DNA from: Isochrysis galbana
Taxonomy: Eukaryota > Haptophyta > Isochrysidales > Isochrysidaceae
Reading direction: 5' to 3'
Assembly: GCA_018136815.1 (NCBI GenBank)
Contig: CM030945.1
Coordinates: 1,251,394-1,315,393 of the forward strand
Length of the DNA: 64,000 nucleotides
A program made the translations under genes and the position numbers. The notes beneath the pieces were generated by a model. It saw nothing but the letters and a program-made list of their open reading frames with translations, was not told the DNA's origin and did not search any database. This document shows, one piece after another, positions 42,406-54,108 of the stretch (position 1 is the stretch's first letter; each line of letters opens with the position of its first letter).

Positions 42406-44482
42406 ATGGCAACGGGCCACGCCGCGCTGCTGGCGCTGCTGGCGCTGCTTGGGGTGTACGGGGCGAGGGGGGAGGGGGAGGGGGAGCGCGGGCTTGCCGA
42501 AGGCTCCCGCGAGCGCAGGCAGGCGCGCCGCCATTCCGCCGCCCTTCTGCGTGAGGCAGAGGTGCCCATGCCGAAGCTTCGGCTGCAAGGCACCGTCGAC
42601 TCGGGAGCACGCTGGAGGATCAAGGCAGTGAAGAGCGGGCGGTACTTCTACCGAAATGGGCAAGAGGTGATAGGCACCAAACAGTTCTTCTCGCTCTTCG
42701 AGCTCCGGCGCACCAGGGACGGAGCCTACCTGATTGCAGACCATGCGGGAAAGTGGCTACACGTGCCCGCACCCACGCAGGACGGCCGCACGTCCACACT
42801 GGAGGCCATCGACTATTCGGAGGCCAACCTGCCCGGTCCCGACGATGCAGCCCCGTCGGCGAGCAGCCTCGAGGGCACGCCCGCGCCCACGCCTTTCTGG
42901 ATAAAGCACCACGAAACTGGTGGGTATATTTTGCAGCTCTCCTCAGACGGCAAGCGCTACCTCTCTTCGGACGCTGCTGACCCGCGGAAGCTCGTGCCGA
43001 CGGCGACAGATGGGTGGTTCTGGCAGTCCTCGACTGCTGCGGTGGGCTCGAATGCACTCTTTGAGTTGCAGCGGGTGGTCGGTGCGTCTGCGGGCCCGCA
43101 CTCCCCTTCCCCTCCTCACCCCATGGGGAAGCTTATCTCTTGCCCGCTCAGCCCACACCACCAGCCTTTGTGCGCACTCGTGACGGCAGCCTCCGCACCC
43201 GTTCTGGCACAGCGCCGACAAAGGAGCGCGAGGAGGAGATGGCCGAGCGCACCGCTGATAGCGGACTTACTTTCAATGAGAAGGTGAGCAAGGTCACGCT
43301 GACAATGGGTGGGCGCAACGTCGTACTTGCAACATACCACAACATTGGCATGCTTGACTGGGCGACTCTCTTCTGGGGCTGGCTCCAGTCGAGCGGCATC
43401 CACAAGTTCTTCCTCCTCGAGCTCGATGGGGTGACTTGCAAGGCTGCGCGTGCCCTCAACTGCTCGGTTCACTTCGAATGCGCCACTTCGGCTGACATGA
43501 TGCTGCCGCCTGAGCTCTCGACAATCAAACAGGCCAGTGCGCTAGCTGACTGGGGTGCGTGCGGCGTCTTCACCCCCAATCCTGCCATTCGCGCGAGGCG
43601 CAGCTCGTCGCTCGGCCAAAGCCCATGATTGCAACCTTCACCTCCCCCCCCCCCCCCCCCCCCCATCTCCCCCGCGCTCCCGTAGGCACTACAGCGGAGT
43701 CAGCATACTTCAAATTCTTGCGTTGGAAGTTGCGCTTCGTCGAGCTAATCCTGTTTCAAGGGATTGATGTGCTGATGGCTGACGTGGACGTCCTTATCCT
43801 CAGCCCCCAGTTTCTGCCCGAACTTGCGCAAATGAGCCAGGACCTTGTCATTTCTTCCGATGCTCGGAAGGGCATTTACGATGATAATGTGCATTGTCCG
43901 TGCTCACATCCAATGTACCAGCGCTACACGGTCGACTGGGTCTGCGCGGGCCTCTTCTACATGCGCGCCACCAATGCGGGCCGCTGGTTCATGCGCGAGG
44001 CACAAAAAATGATGGATGAGTACACCATCACCGATCAGGACGCCATCCAGGCCGTCCTCACCGGCCACACACAGGTGGCCATCCCGCAGGAGAAAAAGCG
44101 ATCTGTTAATGATACCCGACCAAAGGCCGCTAGCAACTGGCTGAAGCCCCTTTGGCTCGAGGGTCTCGGTGCCACCGAAAATCTTCGCAACATGCGGGGG
44201 TCACAGCCGCTCAACTCGCCGATGAAGGAGGCCATGTGGTTGCGATTGCAGGACAAGCAAAAGACCAAGGGCTTCACCTGGACGACAATGCCGCTTGAGC
44301 GCTATGGCAATGGGCCAATGTTGGTCCATCACTGGGAGTCGAGATTTGGGCGGAGCTACGAGGGGGCTGACGCTACGAGAGCGGGGCCGTTCCGCAGCAT
44401 TCATGCGAACTGCAACACAAAATCATGGCTGGCGCAAGACAGCGGACAGTCCTTCCTTTTGCATCCCGCACAGTTGGCGTGA
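42406..44482 (+). CDS. GT77-like glycosyltransferase with beta-trefoil-like N-terminus
   Basis: Three exons, 42406-43081, 43165-43554 and 43686-44482, join with GT-AG introns at phase 1 to 619 residues. A signal peptide (ALLALLALLGVYGARG) directs it to the secretory route. Residues about 55-230 contain two repeats of a fascin or trefoil type (GRYFYRNGQEVIGTKQFFSL; GGYILQLSSDGKRYLSS). The rest is a nucleotide-diphospho-sugar transferase of the DUF271/GT77 kind: VLATYHNIGMLDWATLFWGW, ESAYFKFLRWKLRFVELILF, a DVDVLIL metal-binding DxD motif in GIDVLMADVDVLIL, WVCAGLFYMRATNAGRWFM, ITDQDAIQAVL and MLVHHWESRFG. Such enzymes add sugars to wall or surface glycans in the Golgi. The acceptor is unknown. 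Intron 2 contains a poly-C tract. Confidence 0.85.
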
Positions 44483-45454
44483 GAATCGGGACGCACGGAG
44501 CACGATGGGTTCCTCATCCAGAGGTCTCGCCTCGTCCTCGTCGACAGGAAGTAACGCGACACACGTCTTGCCGAGCTTCTGCACCCATCCAAATGGTATG
44601 CCGCGCCTCTCGGGGCCCGCATCTCGGCGTTTTGCTATTGACTGCCACTCCACCTGTGCGCCACTTGTGTGCCGTTGCCACCGTCACCTCACCATCAGTT
44701 TATCGGAGCAAGCAGTGACCCATACTTGACGTTTCGCTCTGTGATGATCCGGCGCCACGAGGTGCGTCGCCGCGTAGAGTTGTCATTTTTGGTTCCGCTT
44801 GCCGCCTCGTATACAAGTGTGTGTGATACGCGTGATGCTATGGGTTTGGATGTGCAGGTGTAAAATGTACACGGTATCACATGAACATGAACAAGGCAAT
44901 ACATTCACTCTTATTATGCGATCGGTCGGCGTAATGGCTCATGACGGGGGTCAAAAAAAATCTTAAAAACTAGCCGCTACTTGCACGGCGCGAGGCAGAT
45001 TGCTGATGCAACTCCTAACTACCCTCCCTTCCTACCACTACCCCTTTCCCCTCCCCCCGTTCTCTTCTCTAGGGAACTGGGGGAGGGGAGGCCGCGCGCG
45101 CTGCTTCGACCAGATCGGCGTGAGACTGAGGGGGTAAGAGTGAGCGATGTCCCCGTTCGGGTGTCCGTCCCGCCCCCTTGGGGGCCGGCAGTCAGTGATT
45201 TTCGTCTTTGTTCGAGTGAGTTATGTTATGTTTCTGATGCCTAGTTCGGCCGCTACTTGCGCCAGGGCGTCCGAGATGTGGAGGGCGCAGGCGACGCGGT
45301 GCGCCCGCACACCACACAGGGCGCAGGGCGGAGGGCTCTGTACTGCAAGCCCGGGGGGTAACGGTGCCCGGGGAACGCAGGCGCGCGTCGCACAGCGCCA
45401 CCTCTGGTGCTCTTTTGTGGTCGACGTCGATTTCGCACCAGCACGAGCACGAGA
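44483..45454. other. intergenic with inverted retroelement tail
   Basis: 44957-45120 on the minus strand (CGAAGCAGCGCGCGCGGCCT, GAACTGGGG-type, GTAGCGGCTAGTTTTTAAGA) matches the tandem 180-bp tails at 8161-8520. The rest shows no gene. Confidence 0.55.
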
Positions 45455-45835
45455 ACGAAAACGTTTTGCTAGGTCTTGTGTCTGTGTGCTGAATGGCGTC
45501 GAAAATGTGCATATTTCTCATAAGATCCTGCGTAATATACCCATTACCAGTAGCATACCCTAAGATCGCGTGATAAAACCGCAATCTTGACTTGGTGAAT
45601 TTGCACCCTGCTTACAAGTCAAAGCCCTGTTTGACCGCGCTAGACCAAGGGACGTTGGTGTTCGAGACGGATACTGACGTGTGCCGACATCGGACATCGG
45701 ACATGCGACAAGAGAGCGTCAGAGGGCGACGGACTATCACGATCAGATGTCGAAGAGGGAGAATTGACCATCGTAACAATGCGAACATCTAACAAAGATA
45801 AAGATAAAGATAGTCAGTCATAGTCACAGATCACA
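45455..45835 (+). repeat. dispersed repeat, copy 2 (first copy at 110-545)
   Basis: Same orientation and block order as 110-545: GGCGTCGAAAATGT, TTACCAGTAGCATACCC, CAATCTTGACTTGGTGAAT, AAAGCCCTGTTTGACC, and a final AAAGATAGTCAGT. It lacks the LINE tail found inside the other copy. Confidence 0.7.
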
Positions 45836-46177
45836 GAAGCCATGGAACATGGAACATGGAGCGTGGAAGGTGGAAGGTAAATCACCTAACATTAACATTA
45901 AACAGAGCCGTAGAGCATGAATGCGACTTCTGAAGAAAGTAGGAGAAGAGGACGGCTTACAACGAGATCTTAAGAGTCAAACAACTCCCGGAGGTGGAAT
46001 TTAACCCTGTCATCGTATTACGACAAAACAGCGTAACAGCGTAACGTCCGTATCGCGGACTACGGATGTACTAGGGTAAAACTGGGACAACAAGAAAACT
46101 CTGAGACTCTCTCTCTTCCTCTTCAAAAATTATGACTCCCCTCACCTTTCGTCGTGGGTGTGGGGGCGGGCGGGAGG

Positions 46178-47185
46178 ATGGCGTCGGCGCCGCGGGCGGC
46201 CGCTACTGCTCGCTCCTTCTCTTTCGACGGGGCTCCTGCTGCGACGTACGATGCGTACAAGCAGCTCTTCGCTTGTCGTCTCTCTACCTCTGACCGCTCG
46301 AGCCTCTCGCGTGCCGTCGCACGCGTCGACGCCGCGCAGAGGAGCGAGCTCTCTGCTGCGAGGACCACTGCTTCGGATGCTCTGCTTGCGATGCGCCACT
46401 CAGCGCACGAGGCGGCGCTCGCGCAGCGGACGGCGGCTGCGAGCGCCGCGAAGCATGCCTGTGCGATCGAAGAGCTCCGCGCCCAGCTCGCCCGAGCGAG
46501 CAGGCTCCTCGAGGAGGAGAGGCAGCGGGCACGAGCGGCAGAGGCCGAGGCGGAGCACGAGGCCGCCAGAGCGGACATTGCGGCCGAGACGCTGGCCATC
46601 GAGATCCGGCGGCTAGAGAAAGGCAGGGGGATTATGGGCGACATGCTCTCTGACGAGCGCAGGTCGAGCATGTTCATGGAGCAGGAGGGAGGGCTGCTGC
46701 GCATGCAGAGCCGACGTGCGGGCGCTCTGCTCCAGGAGCAGACAAAGCAGATGCAGATCCTGCGCAAGAAGCTCGCCGAGGCGCAGCGCCGCCTACAGAA
46801 GCTGAGCGAGCTGCAGCAGGCTTCGCACGCGTGGTCGATCGAGCGGGCTCGGCTGCGCGAGCAGCTTAGAGCACAGGAGCGCGCCACAGAAGAGGCGCGT
46901 GCCGCCGCGGATTTGGCGGAGGCGAGGGCGGCGCAAGTGGCATTCGAGGCGGGGCAAGAGCGCGAGGCCTCTCGCGCCGCCGTCGCACATACGCAGAGAT
47001 CGCAAGTGGAGGCCGAGAACGCTATGCGCGAGGAGCTGCTCACTCTGCGTGAGAGCTGGTCGCGGCTTCTCAGCCACCCAACTGCGATCGTTTCGCTAGG
47101 TGCTGGATCGGGAGTGGCGTTGTCCGAGTTTGCCACAAACATCCGGCAACGTGTGGGGAAACGGGTGCATGCGAGCGGCGCGTAG
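46178..47185 (+). CDS. single-exon coiled-coil protein
   Basis: From ATG at 46178 the frame gives 335 residues. The first 50 residues (SFSFDGAPAATYDAYKQLFA) look folded or disordered; about residues 50-300 are A/R/E/L/Q-rich heptads (SRLLEEERQRARAAEAEAEH, KKLAEAQRRLQKLSELQQA) with one break (GRGIMGDMLSDERRSSMFME). The C-terminus has SHPTAIVSLGAGSGVALSEF. Likely a structural or scaffold protein. No family is recognised. A GTG in frame at 46154 is unlikely to be the start. Confidence 0.7.
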   Translation: MASAPRAAATARSFSFDGAPAATYDAYKQLFACRLSTSDRSSLSRAVARVDAAQRSELSAARTTASDALLAMRHSAHEAALAQRTAAASAAKHACAIEELRAQLARASRLLEEERQRARAAEAEAEHEAARADIAAETLAIEIRRLEKGRGIMGDMLSDERRSSMFMEQEGGLLRMQSRRAGALLQEQTKQMQILRKKLAEAQRRLQKLSELQQASHAWSIERARLREQLRAQERATEEARAAADLAEARAAQVAFEAGQEREASRAAVAHTQRSQVEAENAMREELLTLRESWSRLLSHPTAIVSLGAGSGVALSEFATNIRQRVGKRVHASGA

Positions 47186-48787
47186 GCCGTCGAACCACCG
47201 TTTGGACATCATGTCATCGCCATATGAAAGCATGATTGCCTGGCAGCCCATGTCATGTCGCACATCCGGATGGATATGCTTCCTGAAACTTTTCATTTGC
47301 GCTAGGGCTTGCCGGGTTGCTGCTCACGGCAGAAGGACTTGGGCGCATCACTCATTTGGGACGTCTGGCACAGCGAATGGAGTGCGCGCTACCGCGTGTA
47401 TGTAGCTTGCTGATTGCATGCTTGAGATGGCGGTGCTTTCAGCTTTGAGCTCTTGCTGGTGTTGCCGAAACGGCGGCAACTTGAGAAGTGCGAGACATAA
47501 TAGTACAAGTAGTAATACTACTAATAATTGCAACTTCTTGATAGTGTTAAATCAGGTACTCTCACTCTCACTAGCTATAAGATCCAACAGTTTACCCGGC
47601 CGCGCTCGAACTAAATTTATACTTAGTTGACATGGGGGAGGCGCCTAACGAGGCCTCAGTCGGAGATCATAAGCCACATTTTAAATACATGCTTTATGAT
47701 CTCGGAACGGGCGCAAAGTGCAGCAAATGGCATCGACGATGTCAAGAAGCCTAATCTATACGGAATTGATTTTGCACGGGTTTCGGAGGTGGTTTCCTCC
47801 CAAGGAGCCCCCCCCCCACCCCCGAAGCGGCGGCGGCGCGGCATGCTCGGGGCGCCGAGTGAGTGGAAGGCGGAAGGGCCGGAGGGCTCACTGAGCACTG
47901 AGCCGCTGCGGCCGGACGTCCCCAAGGGCAAGGGCATTTCTTCCCAGGGTCGGGGGTACCACAAATGAAGGCAAACGACCTACCCATTGTCAATTGTAAT
48001 TTGTGGAGAGTTATAATGCGTATAATGGATAATGATAATGATTAGATAATGAGTAATGAGAGCCGGGGCCGGGGGTCTGCGGTCTGCGAGTGGGGAGATT
48101 TGAAGGGGTGCATGTGTGTATGTATTATGTATTATGTATCTGTGGTATCAGCACACGTCAAAGCGTACGGGCAGGTGCGCTGAGGGGTGTCGTGATAGTA
48201 CCGGGCTAGTGGGAGTAGTGAGTAGTGGTACTAACGCTTAGATGTTTTATTATTATTATAGGATGGACGGACGGACGGACCTCCGATGACTGATGACTGA
48301 TGAGGAGAGTAATGTCTGGCCAGGCCTGCGCCTCGTGCTTGCGCACGAGGTCAGTGCCGCAGCATTGTAGGGGCCTAGCCCGGAGGCTTTCCCTATGGGA
48401 TGTGGCACTTGGCCCCTTTTGGATCTTTGGGTGGCTGGCCAATTGTGGCGCTGTGGCTGCGGCGGCCTGCCGCTCGAGGGGCGGCGGCAGGCGGTTCTTC
48501 CCCCTCCGGTATCTCATCACCTTTTCTGCGGCCGGCCAGCAGCCCCCCTTCCCCTTCCCCCCCTTCCCCCCCCCCCCCCTCCCCCCCTTTCCCCCTCCCC
48601 CGCTTATCCCCTTGCTCCCCCCCCCCCCCCCCCCTCCCCTTCCCCCCCCTTCGCCCGCGCCGCCCCACCCTTTGCTTCCCTCCCCTCCTCGCCTCTCTCC
48701 CCGCACCCCTCCCCTCCCCTTGATCCCCCCCCCCCGCCCTTCCTCCTCGCGACGGCTGTGTACCACCCTCCCCCAGATAGCACACAC
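47186..48787. other. intergenic with palindrome unit copy 5 and repeats
   Basis: AACTAAATTTATACTTAGTT at 47609-47628 is followed by ATGGGGGAGGCGCC (ATG 47632). CACGAGGTCAGTGCCGCAGC and GGCTTTCCCTAT at 48345-48400 match about 33310-33370. C-rich tracts at 48540-48740 form the 5' region of the next gene. No gene is seen. Confidence 0.6.
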
Positions 48788-49387
48788 ATGCCCGACACTC
48801 CTGCACCCGCGACCGAGGGCGCCTCGTCTACCACGCCGCTCATCCCCGCAATTGCGGCGTTCTCCACTTGCGGCGCCCTTGCGATGGGCTTCGGGGCCGG
48901 CTACGGCACCCGCTCCTTCTACAGCAGCGAGGGGTACAAGGAGCTGATCGAAAAGTTCCCCGAGCAGCCTACCGCCGAGATGGAGGCCATGGCGCGCCGG
49001 ACAGGCGTGCGCGCCTTAATTGCGGGCACGGGTCTGGCTGCGCTGATGGGTGTCGGAGCAGTGATGACGGCGCGCGCATATGGAATTACCACCATTGCTC
49101 AAGTGGGCGATGAGGCACGGCGATGGCTTCCGACCACCGAGCGTATGCGCAGTGAGGTGACGCCAAAAATCGAACCGCTGCAACGTAGCCTTTCTAGAAG
49201 CTTGCAGCCTGTGCGCGATTCTGCTGGTGATCGGTATCATCAATCTCAACTAGGCTCGTACCTGAGCAACAAAGCTCGCACGAGCTCAGAGGCCAACAAC
49301 ATCAAGGAGCTGCAACCATGGGAGAAAGAACTTCTCGCTCAGCTGCGTGCTCTGGAGGAAGCCGATGCTCAAAAAGCCAAGCGTTGA
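48788..49387 (+). CDS. two-helix membrane protein, TMEM242-like
   Basis: A single exon of 199 residues. Helix 1 is IPAIAAFSTCGALAMGFGAG and helix 2 is RALIAGTGLAALMGVGAVMT, separated by a polar loop (YKELIEKFPEQPTAEMEAMA). The order, the RAL..GT..A..GVG pattern before an A(Y/L)G motif, and the following short amphipathic helix resemble TMEM242, an inner-membrane protein linked to assembly of mitochondrial ATP synthase. The C-terminal 80 residues (IEPLQRSLSRSLQPVRDSAG and on) go beyond that family and are helical. The match is by eye only; another two-helix mitochondrial or ER protein is possible. Confidence 0.5.
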   Translation: MPDTPAPATEGASSTTPLIPAIAAFSTCGALAMGFGAGYGTRSFYSSEGYKELIEKFPEQPTAEMEAMARRTGVRALIAGTGLAALMGVGAVMTARAYGITTIAQVGDEARRWLPTTERMRSEVTPKIEPLQRSLSRSLQPVRDSAGDRYHQSQLGSYLSNKARTSSEANNIKELQPWEKELLAQLRALEEADAQKAKR

Positions 49388-51511
49388 ACAGAAGGAAGGG
49401 CGGCGTAATCTAAGGCACTGCTCTCGGACAAGGAGCAAGTGGGGCCACAAGAACTTTTGTTTCAGTTTGTGGCGGATAGATGTGGCCCGCTACGAGAAGC
49501 CGTCGCGCATACATCATCATTCATCATTGCGGCCGCACATGGTATGAGAAACACATCCAGCTTCAGACAAATTATTTCACTTTCGATTACAGTGCGCTAG
49601 AATACCAAAATGGATGGCATGCTAGCATTGCCGATCAAATAACAACAGACACATCTCTATGCCGACCGTTTGCTGCCTTCGCTTACTAGATAAATGTTCA
49701 GACTATCAATAAAAAACTTTCAACATTCTCGCCTCGCGCGTGGCTATGAGGATAACTACTGTAGCCACGCCCATCTCCCTTCCTCTCCCTCACTTCCCGC
49801 CTTGCGGCAATAGGGATGGGGACGGGAAAAATCGACTTTTCAAAATTGCACCCAAAACTCCAAGAGAAAGCAAGGAGAGATTCTTCATGATGACAACAAA
49901 GCAACTACAAAGTTGCGAGTTGATTCTTTCGTGGTCACGAGTACGAAGGTCCGCAATGCGGCGATTTTTTTGGCAGTGGCCAAGGAGTTTTCTTTTAGGT
50001 GCACACACCCTCATTGCCATGAGCGCCATGCGCAAAATGCGTAAGTGCAAGTGCTGCTGACGGCTTCTCAAGTTCAAGCACTTCTCTGAATGAAATTTGA
50101 GGCCCGACGATAGTCTTGCCCAATGTATGTGGTTCAAGGATAGTATTCGCTCTCACCTTCAGTGATGCTCATCAAGATATCAAGATGAGCTACTTCAAAT
50201 CCGCTTTGCGGCACTGCGCGGCCCGGCGATGAAAACTGAATGAGTTGCGTCCGCACTCCGCACAAATGCGCGCCCTACCCACCAATGCGCTCCAAAGTAG
50301 GCGCGAAGTGGCCGCCACTTCGGCAAAAGCGCAGGACGTGGTGCGCTCATCCGCTCCGCCAAAAACTACTAACCTCAAAACAAAGACTAGAAAAAGAAAA
50401 CAGCAGTAGCATGAGCGGGCGATTGCTCAATGCTCAGCATCTGCTCAAGGCGCCGCTCGCAACAGAGGCTTGCATCTGCTAGATCAATAAGTTGTGGTGC
50501 CCACGCACAACATGCTACTCGCATGCGGATAACGACTGCACCCATCACAACCACTACAACGCCACAATCGAGGCAAACATTGATCCCACAGATTCCTAGT
50601 AAGTAGCTAGAGCACTAAGGCCTGAACTTGGCCCACTCCGCAGCACCTGCCACTCTTCTTGCAGCTAGCTGTGTGGGGCCACCTTTAACGCCGGCCTACG
50701 AGGTAAGGGAGTGGTGTCATGAGCATAAGCGGGGCCGCGCCCACAGCACACAGCACGACTTGCATCCGCTTACTTACCAGCCAAGTGCTGTGGGCTCTAG
50801 CCCGCATCAGCCGCGCGGCCACGGCCATCTAGCTCGAGCCCCTTGCACCAAGCCCGCAAAGCAAATGAAGGAACATGAGTACCGAAGGGGGACCCTCGGT
50901 ACCTACGTCTGGGGCCGAACTCGGCGGCATTCTAGCACTATGTCGGCTGCTACTGAGAGAGATTGATCCCTGCCGAGCCGGCAACACACCCAACCTCCGA
51001 GGCAAAAAGAGGGAATGGTGCCGTGGGCACCAATCAGTGCCCACGCCACCACTTGGAGGAGGCAATGCGGGCAACGGCTCCAGCTGCGCTAGCGATCCAG
51101 CGCGGTGGTTCTGGCGCCCGCTCTCGCACCAGCCGCGCTGTCAGCACGAACTCACCAGCCCCCCTGCAACCTTGCAATCCATGCCTATCTATGTGACTTA
51201 GGGAGGAAATGGTGCCGTGGGTACCAAGGGGGGACCTCGGTGCCCACGGCACCACTCGTAGCAGATGCCACGGCCCCGGCTTTGCAAGCGGTCGGACGCG
51301 CCCCTTCGTTCGGCACGTCTAGCGCCAGCGCCAGCGCCCATCGCGCTTGAATATTTCGCCTGCGGGGCAACAGGAGGGAAATGTGAAGTCGCGTTCCGTC
51401 AAAAGAGGGCCAGGCTATGTGCTTGTTTTCTTTTTGGTTAGCCACACTAATATTATTATTACAAAGCTAATCACGCTCCCCCAGTCCCAACACACGCGGT
51501 AACACCCCCAG
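49388..51511. other. intergenic with LINE tail and hairpins
   Basis: 49705-49812 on the minus strand is a LINE 3' tail (GCCGCAAGGCGGGAAGTGAG, GCGTGGCTACAG, CGCGCGAGGCGAGAATG). Strong dyads with GGTGCCGTGGG(C/T)ACC arms occur at 51017-51050 and 51211-51253. No protein is recognised. Confidence 0.5.
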
Positions 51512-51780
51512 CTACGCGGGCTGAGTTTTCATCTTCTTCGTCTTTTGCTGGCAGGCGACGGTGTCGCTTGGCTGATCTTGGGTGGCGAGGTCCGTGACGC
51601 GTGCGAGGACGGCCTTCTTGTTCTCCATGTAGAGTTTGCCAGCTGCTCGGTGCACTTGCACCATGGGATTCGTTTCAGCGTACGCGACCGCCGTGATGTA
51701 TTCCATGCAGAGGTACGCGACGGCGGCCTCGTCTCCAATGTACTTGGTCTTTGGGGCGGCCCGTCTCTTTTTCGCTGTGG
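51512..51780 (-). CDS. hypothetical protein, 3' exon
   Basis: The minus frame reads AKKRRAAPKTKYIGDEAAVA, YLCMEYITAVAYAETNPMVQ and VHRAAGKLYMENKKAVLARV, ending KTKKMKTQPA-stop at 51512. Composition and basic ends look like a real, perhaps nuclear, protein. A CAG acceptor lies just before it near 51779, so it is probably a last exon whose upstream exons were not found. Confidence 0.45.
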
Positions 51781-51954
51781 CGCAGGTGTCTCACTCAGTG
51801 TTACGTTGGGTCGCCCTTTCTCTCTCGGCTCGGCTTGGCTCTACTTGCTCAAGCTGGTTGTAGCACAAGTATTAGGAAAGCAAAGACTCACTCTCCCCAA
51901 CTTAGCACTCAGCTCCCACCGGCTGCACTCGTGACTTTAACCTCACAGTGTCAC

Positions 51955-52250
51955 ATATCGTAGCCCCACAGCAGGGGAGAGGGGGGGGGGGGCTCATGCC
52001 CCCCCATCCATGGCCATGGCCCATGGGTCAAGCAAGTATAAACTTAAACTTAGTCGTCGCCCAAGAGACTGAAACCTCAGGCGGTTCGGTTTTTTTTGCG
52101 CCCCCCCTCCCCCTCCCATGGGACTCCGAGAGACTTTTATTTTCTACACCCGAACCCCCTCCCCTAAAAACCTCGGAGGGCGTGGAGGGTTCACTTATTC
52201 TTCAGCGCGGCCTTGTCGCATGTCACATCCGCGTATCGACACTCGAGGGG
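51955..52250. repeat. palindrome unit copy 6 (inverted) and dispersed repeat
   Basis: An AT palindrome with a 6-bp insertion (about 52030-52054) reads leftward into ATGGGCCATGGCCATGG (ATG on the minus strand at 52024) and a GGGGGGG..CCCCCCC dyad. To its right 52045-52200 matches 36960-37130 inverted (see there). Confidence 0.65.
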
Positions 52251-52635
52251 ATCGGCGAGCGCTCCATGACCCTATCTTTTTCAAAAATAGTTGATGTTTG
52301 GGCTTCTATCGTTGGAATTGAACGAGATTGGTTGCGAGAGTGCTCCTGCCTCGCCGACGCCTATTCTAGTGAGGGGTCGCGTGGGGAATGTCTCGAGGGC
52401 CGTCTTCCAAAAAGGGCGGAGGCGACTGCTTCCGAATACGCCGTCCGCAAGAAGCTGTACGGGAATCGTCGAGACAACCGCTGCCTCTCCATTGCTACAG
52501 GCTATGATTACAATTCAAGGTTTGTGATTATGCGCACGCGTTAGTTTGAAAGGTGAACGTCTTTCAAACAAGGATTATTTGATGTTTGCAGGCTTGCTAC
52601 TTCTTGTCTCAGCATCCTCCTCTTCCTCCCCCTCC

Positions 52636-54108
52636 TCATGCTAGGCCAAGCTCCTTCATCTTGGCGGCCATCGCTGCAAGCTTTGCCGCCTTGCGCTCTG
52701 CCTCCGCCGCCTTTTTGGCCTCGGTTGCTTCCGCATCCGCCAACTCCTTCTCGCTCATTGGCTCTCCACGTCCACCGCCCGCCTGCTCGCCCGCACGAGT
52801 GGCAAAGGCAAGATGCACCACGGTGCCGACCGATCCACCCTCTTCGTTAGCACCTTGGACTCGTACCTTGCCACCAACCCCAACTCCCGACGATGACTTG
52901 ATCATCGCCAGGCCAAATGATCCGTCGTCGCCGAAGCACAAAAGGGATGTCAACACGCCACAAGGCTTCTGTAGCGCTACACCGCTGGCTTCCACATTGG
53001 CCGCGCACGCATGCATCGCCACCTCGCAATCTGCGCACACTGCACCCAAAGGTGCCCCATCATCTGCTGCTGCGGTGCTGGCGGCCGCGATCTGCGCCAA
53101 CTGCGGCGTTGTTTGCTCAAAGTGGACGCCCCAGAGCTCCTGGCGTAGGCGTGGTGCACGCGCAAGGCGTGAGATCACCTCCTGCCCGAGATAACAGCCC
53201 TTATCTAAGTGGACAGATGACCAAAGCGCGAGCTCGAGGGGTGATGGGCTTTTGGCCCCGCTGCTTGTCCTCGCTCCACCCGCCGCATCCGGCTGGCCAC
53301 GCCCATACTCGGCCTTCAGTGCTGGCCGACCACGGAGCACACGGAGCACCTCCCATGCACCGGAGGCCCCACTCGCCCCAATGCCATCGATGCTGCCGAT
53401 TGATGCCGCTGCATCCACACCGCCGGCGCGCAAGACAGCCGCACGCAGGGTATCTTGAGCCTCATTTTCACCGATGCCGGCAATGCGAGGCACCAGGACC
53501 GACCATGCATGGTCGAAGCCGAGAGACCCGCTACCCCAAACTACCACTTCTGCTGCCTTTGCGGAGGCAGTGCCGCTCTCTTCGGCCAAGGCAAAACGCA
53601 ATGCGCAGCGACGAGCGGGCAGCGTAGATTCCGACTCAACAACTTCCCCGCACATCTTCCGAAGTGCCTCGGTCAGCGCCGACGAGGCGGATGGCCCGAA
53701 AACTTCGTAGCACGCGTATTCTGCGCTCGCGTCGGCTGGCATAACGCAGTCGGCGGGAAAGGCATACTTGTCGAAGAAGGCAAAGAGTTGTCCGCCCTGA
53801 CCGTATGGCCCGATGGCGAGCAGCTCGTCCTCACCTCCCCCCCCGCGCGCGGCCTCGACGATCGTGAGCGTGGAAAGCGTCTGGCCCGCCGGGTCGAGCA
53901 GTGTGGCCTCAGCCACCGCCGCAGAGAGCGAGAGCACATCTGCCGAGACGAGGCCATGGGCGAAACGGGCCCGTCCGTCGCCTGTAATGCGGAGGACCGA
54001 GGCGGGTCTCTCGACCAGCACCGCCGATGTCTCGCTCGCCGCGCGGAGCCCGTCCAGCGAGCCGGGCCACCAGGCGAGCAGAGAGACGCAGAGCGCCGCC
54101 GCCATCAT
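52636..54108 (-). CDS. IBA57: IBA57/YgfZ folate-binding Fe-S assembly protein
   Basis: One exon, 490 residues. The YgfZ/GcvT-type signature KGCYLGQEVISRL lies at about residues 302-314, including the reactive cysteine of the family. Upstream blocks fit the fold: LRITGDGRARFAHGLVSADV, ATLLDPAGQTLSTLTIVE and FFDKYAFPADCV. The family acts with folate in maturation of 4Fe-4S proteins. A hydrophobic start (AAALCVSLLAWWPGSLDGLR) looks like a signal peptide, which would suit a plastid route in an alga with secondary plastids. The C-terminal 40 residues are an A/E/K helix (ATEAKKAAEAERKAAKLAAM). Length exceeds bacterial YgfZ (about 330) owing to insertions and this tail. Confidence 0.88.
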   Translation of the reverse strand: MMAAALCVSLLAWWPGSLDGLRAASETSAVLVERPASVLRITGDGRARFAHGLVSADVLSLSAAVAEATLLDPAGQTLSTLTIVEAARGGGGEDELLAIGPYGQGGQLFAFFDKYAFPADCVMPADASAEYACYEVFGPSASSALTEALRKMCGEVVESESTLPARRCALRFALAEESGTASAKAAEVVVWGSGSLGFDHAWSVLVPRIAGIGENEAQDTLRAAVLRAGGVDAAASIGSIDGIGASGASGAWEVLRVLRGRPALKAEYGRGQPDAAGGARTSSGAKSPSPLELALWSSVHLDKGCYLGQEVISRLARAPRLRQELWGVHFEQTTPQLAQIAAASTAAADDGAPLGAVCADCEVAMHACAANVEASGVALQKPCGVLTSLLCFGDDGSFGLAMIKSSSGVGVGGKVRVQGANEEGGSVGTVVHLAFATRAGEQAGGGRGEPMSEKELADAEATEAKKAAEAERKAAKLAAMAAKMKELGLA

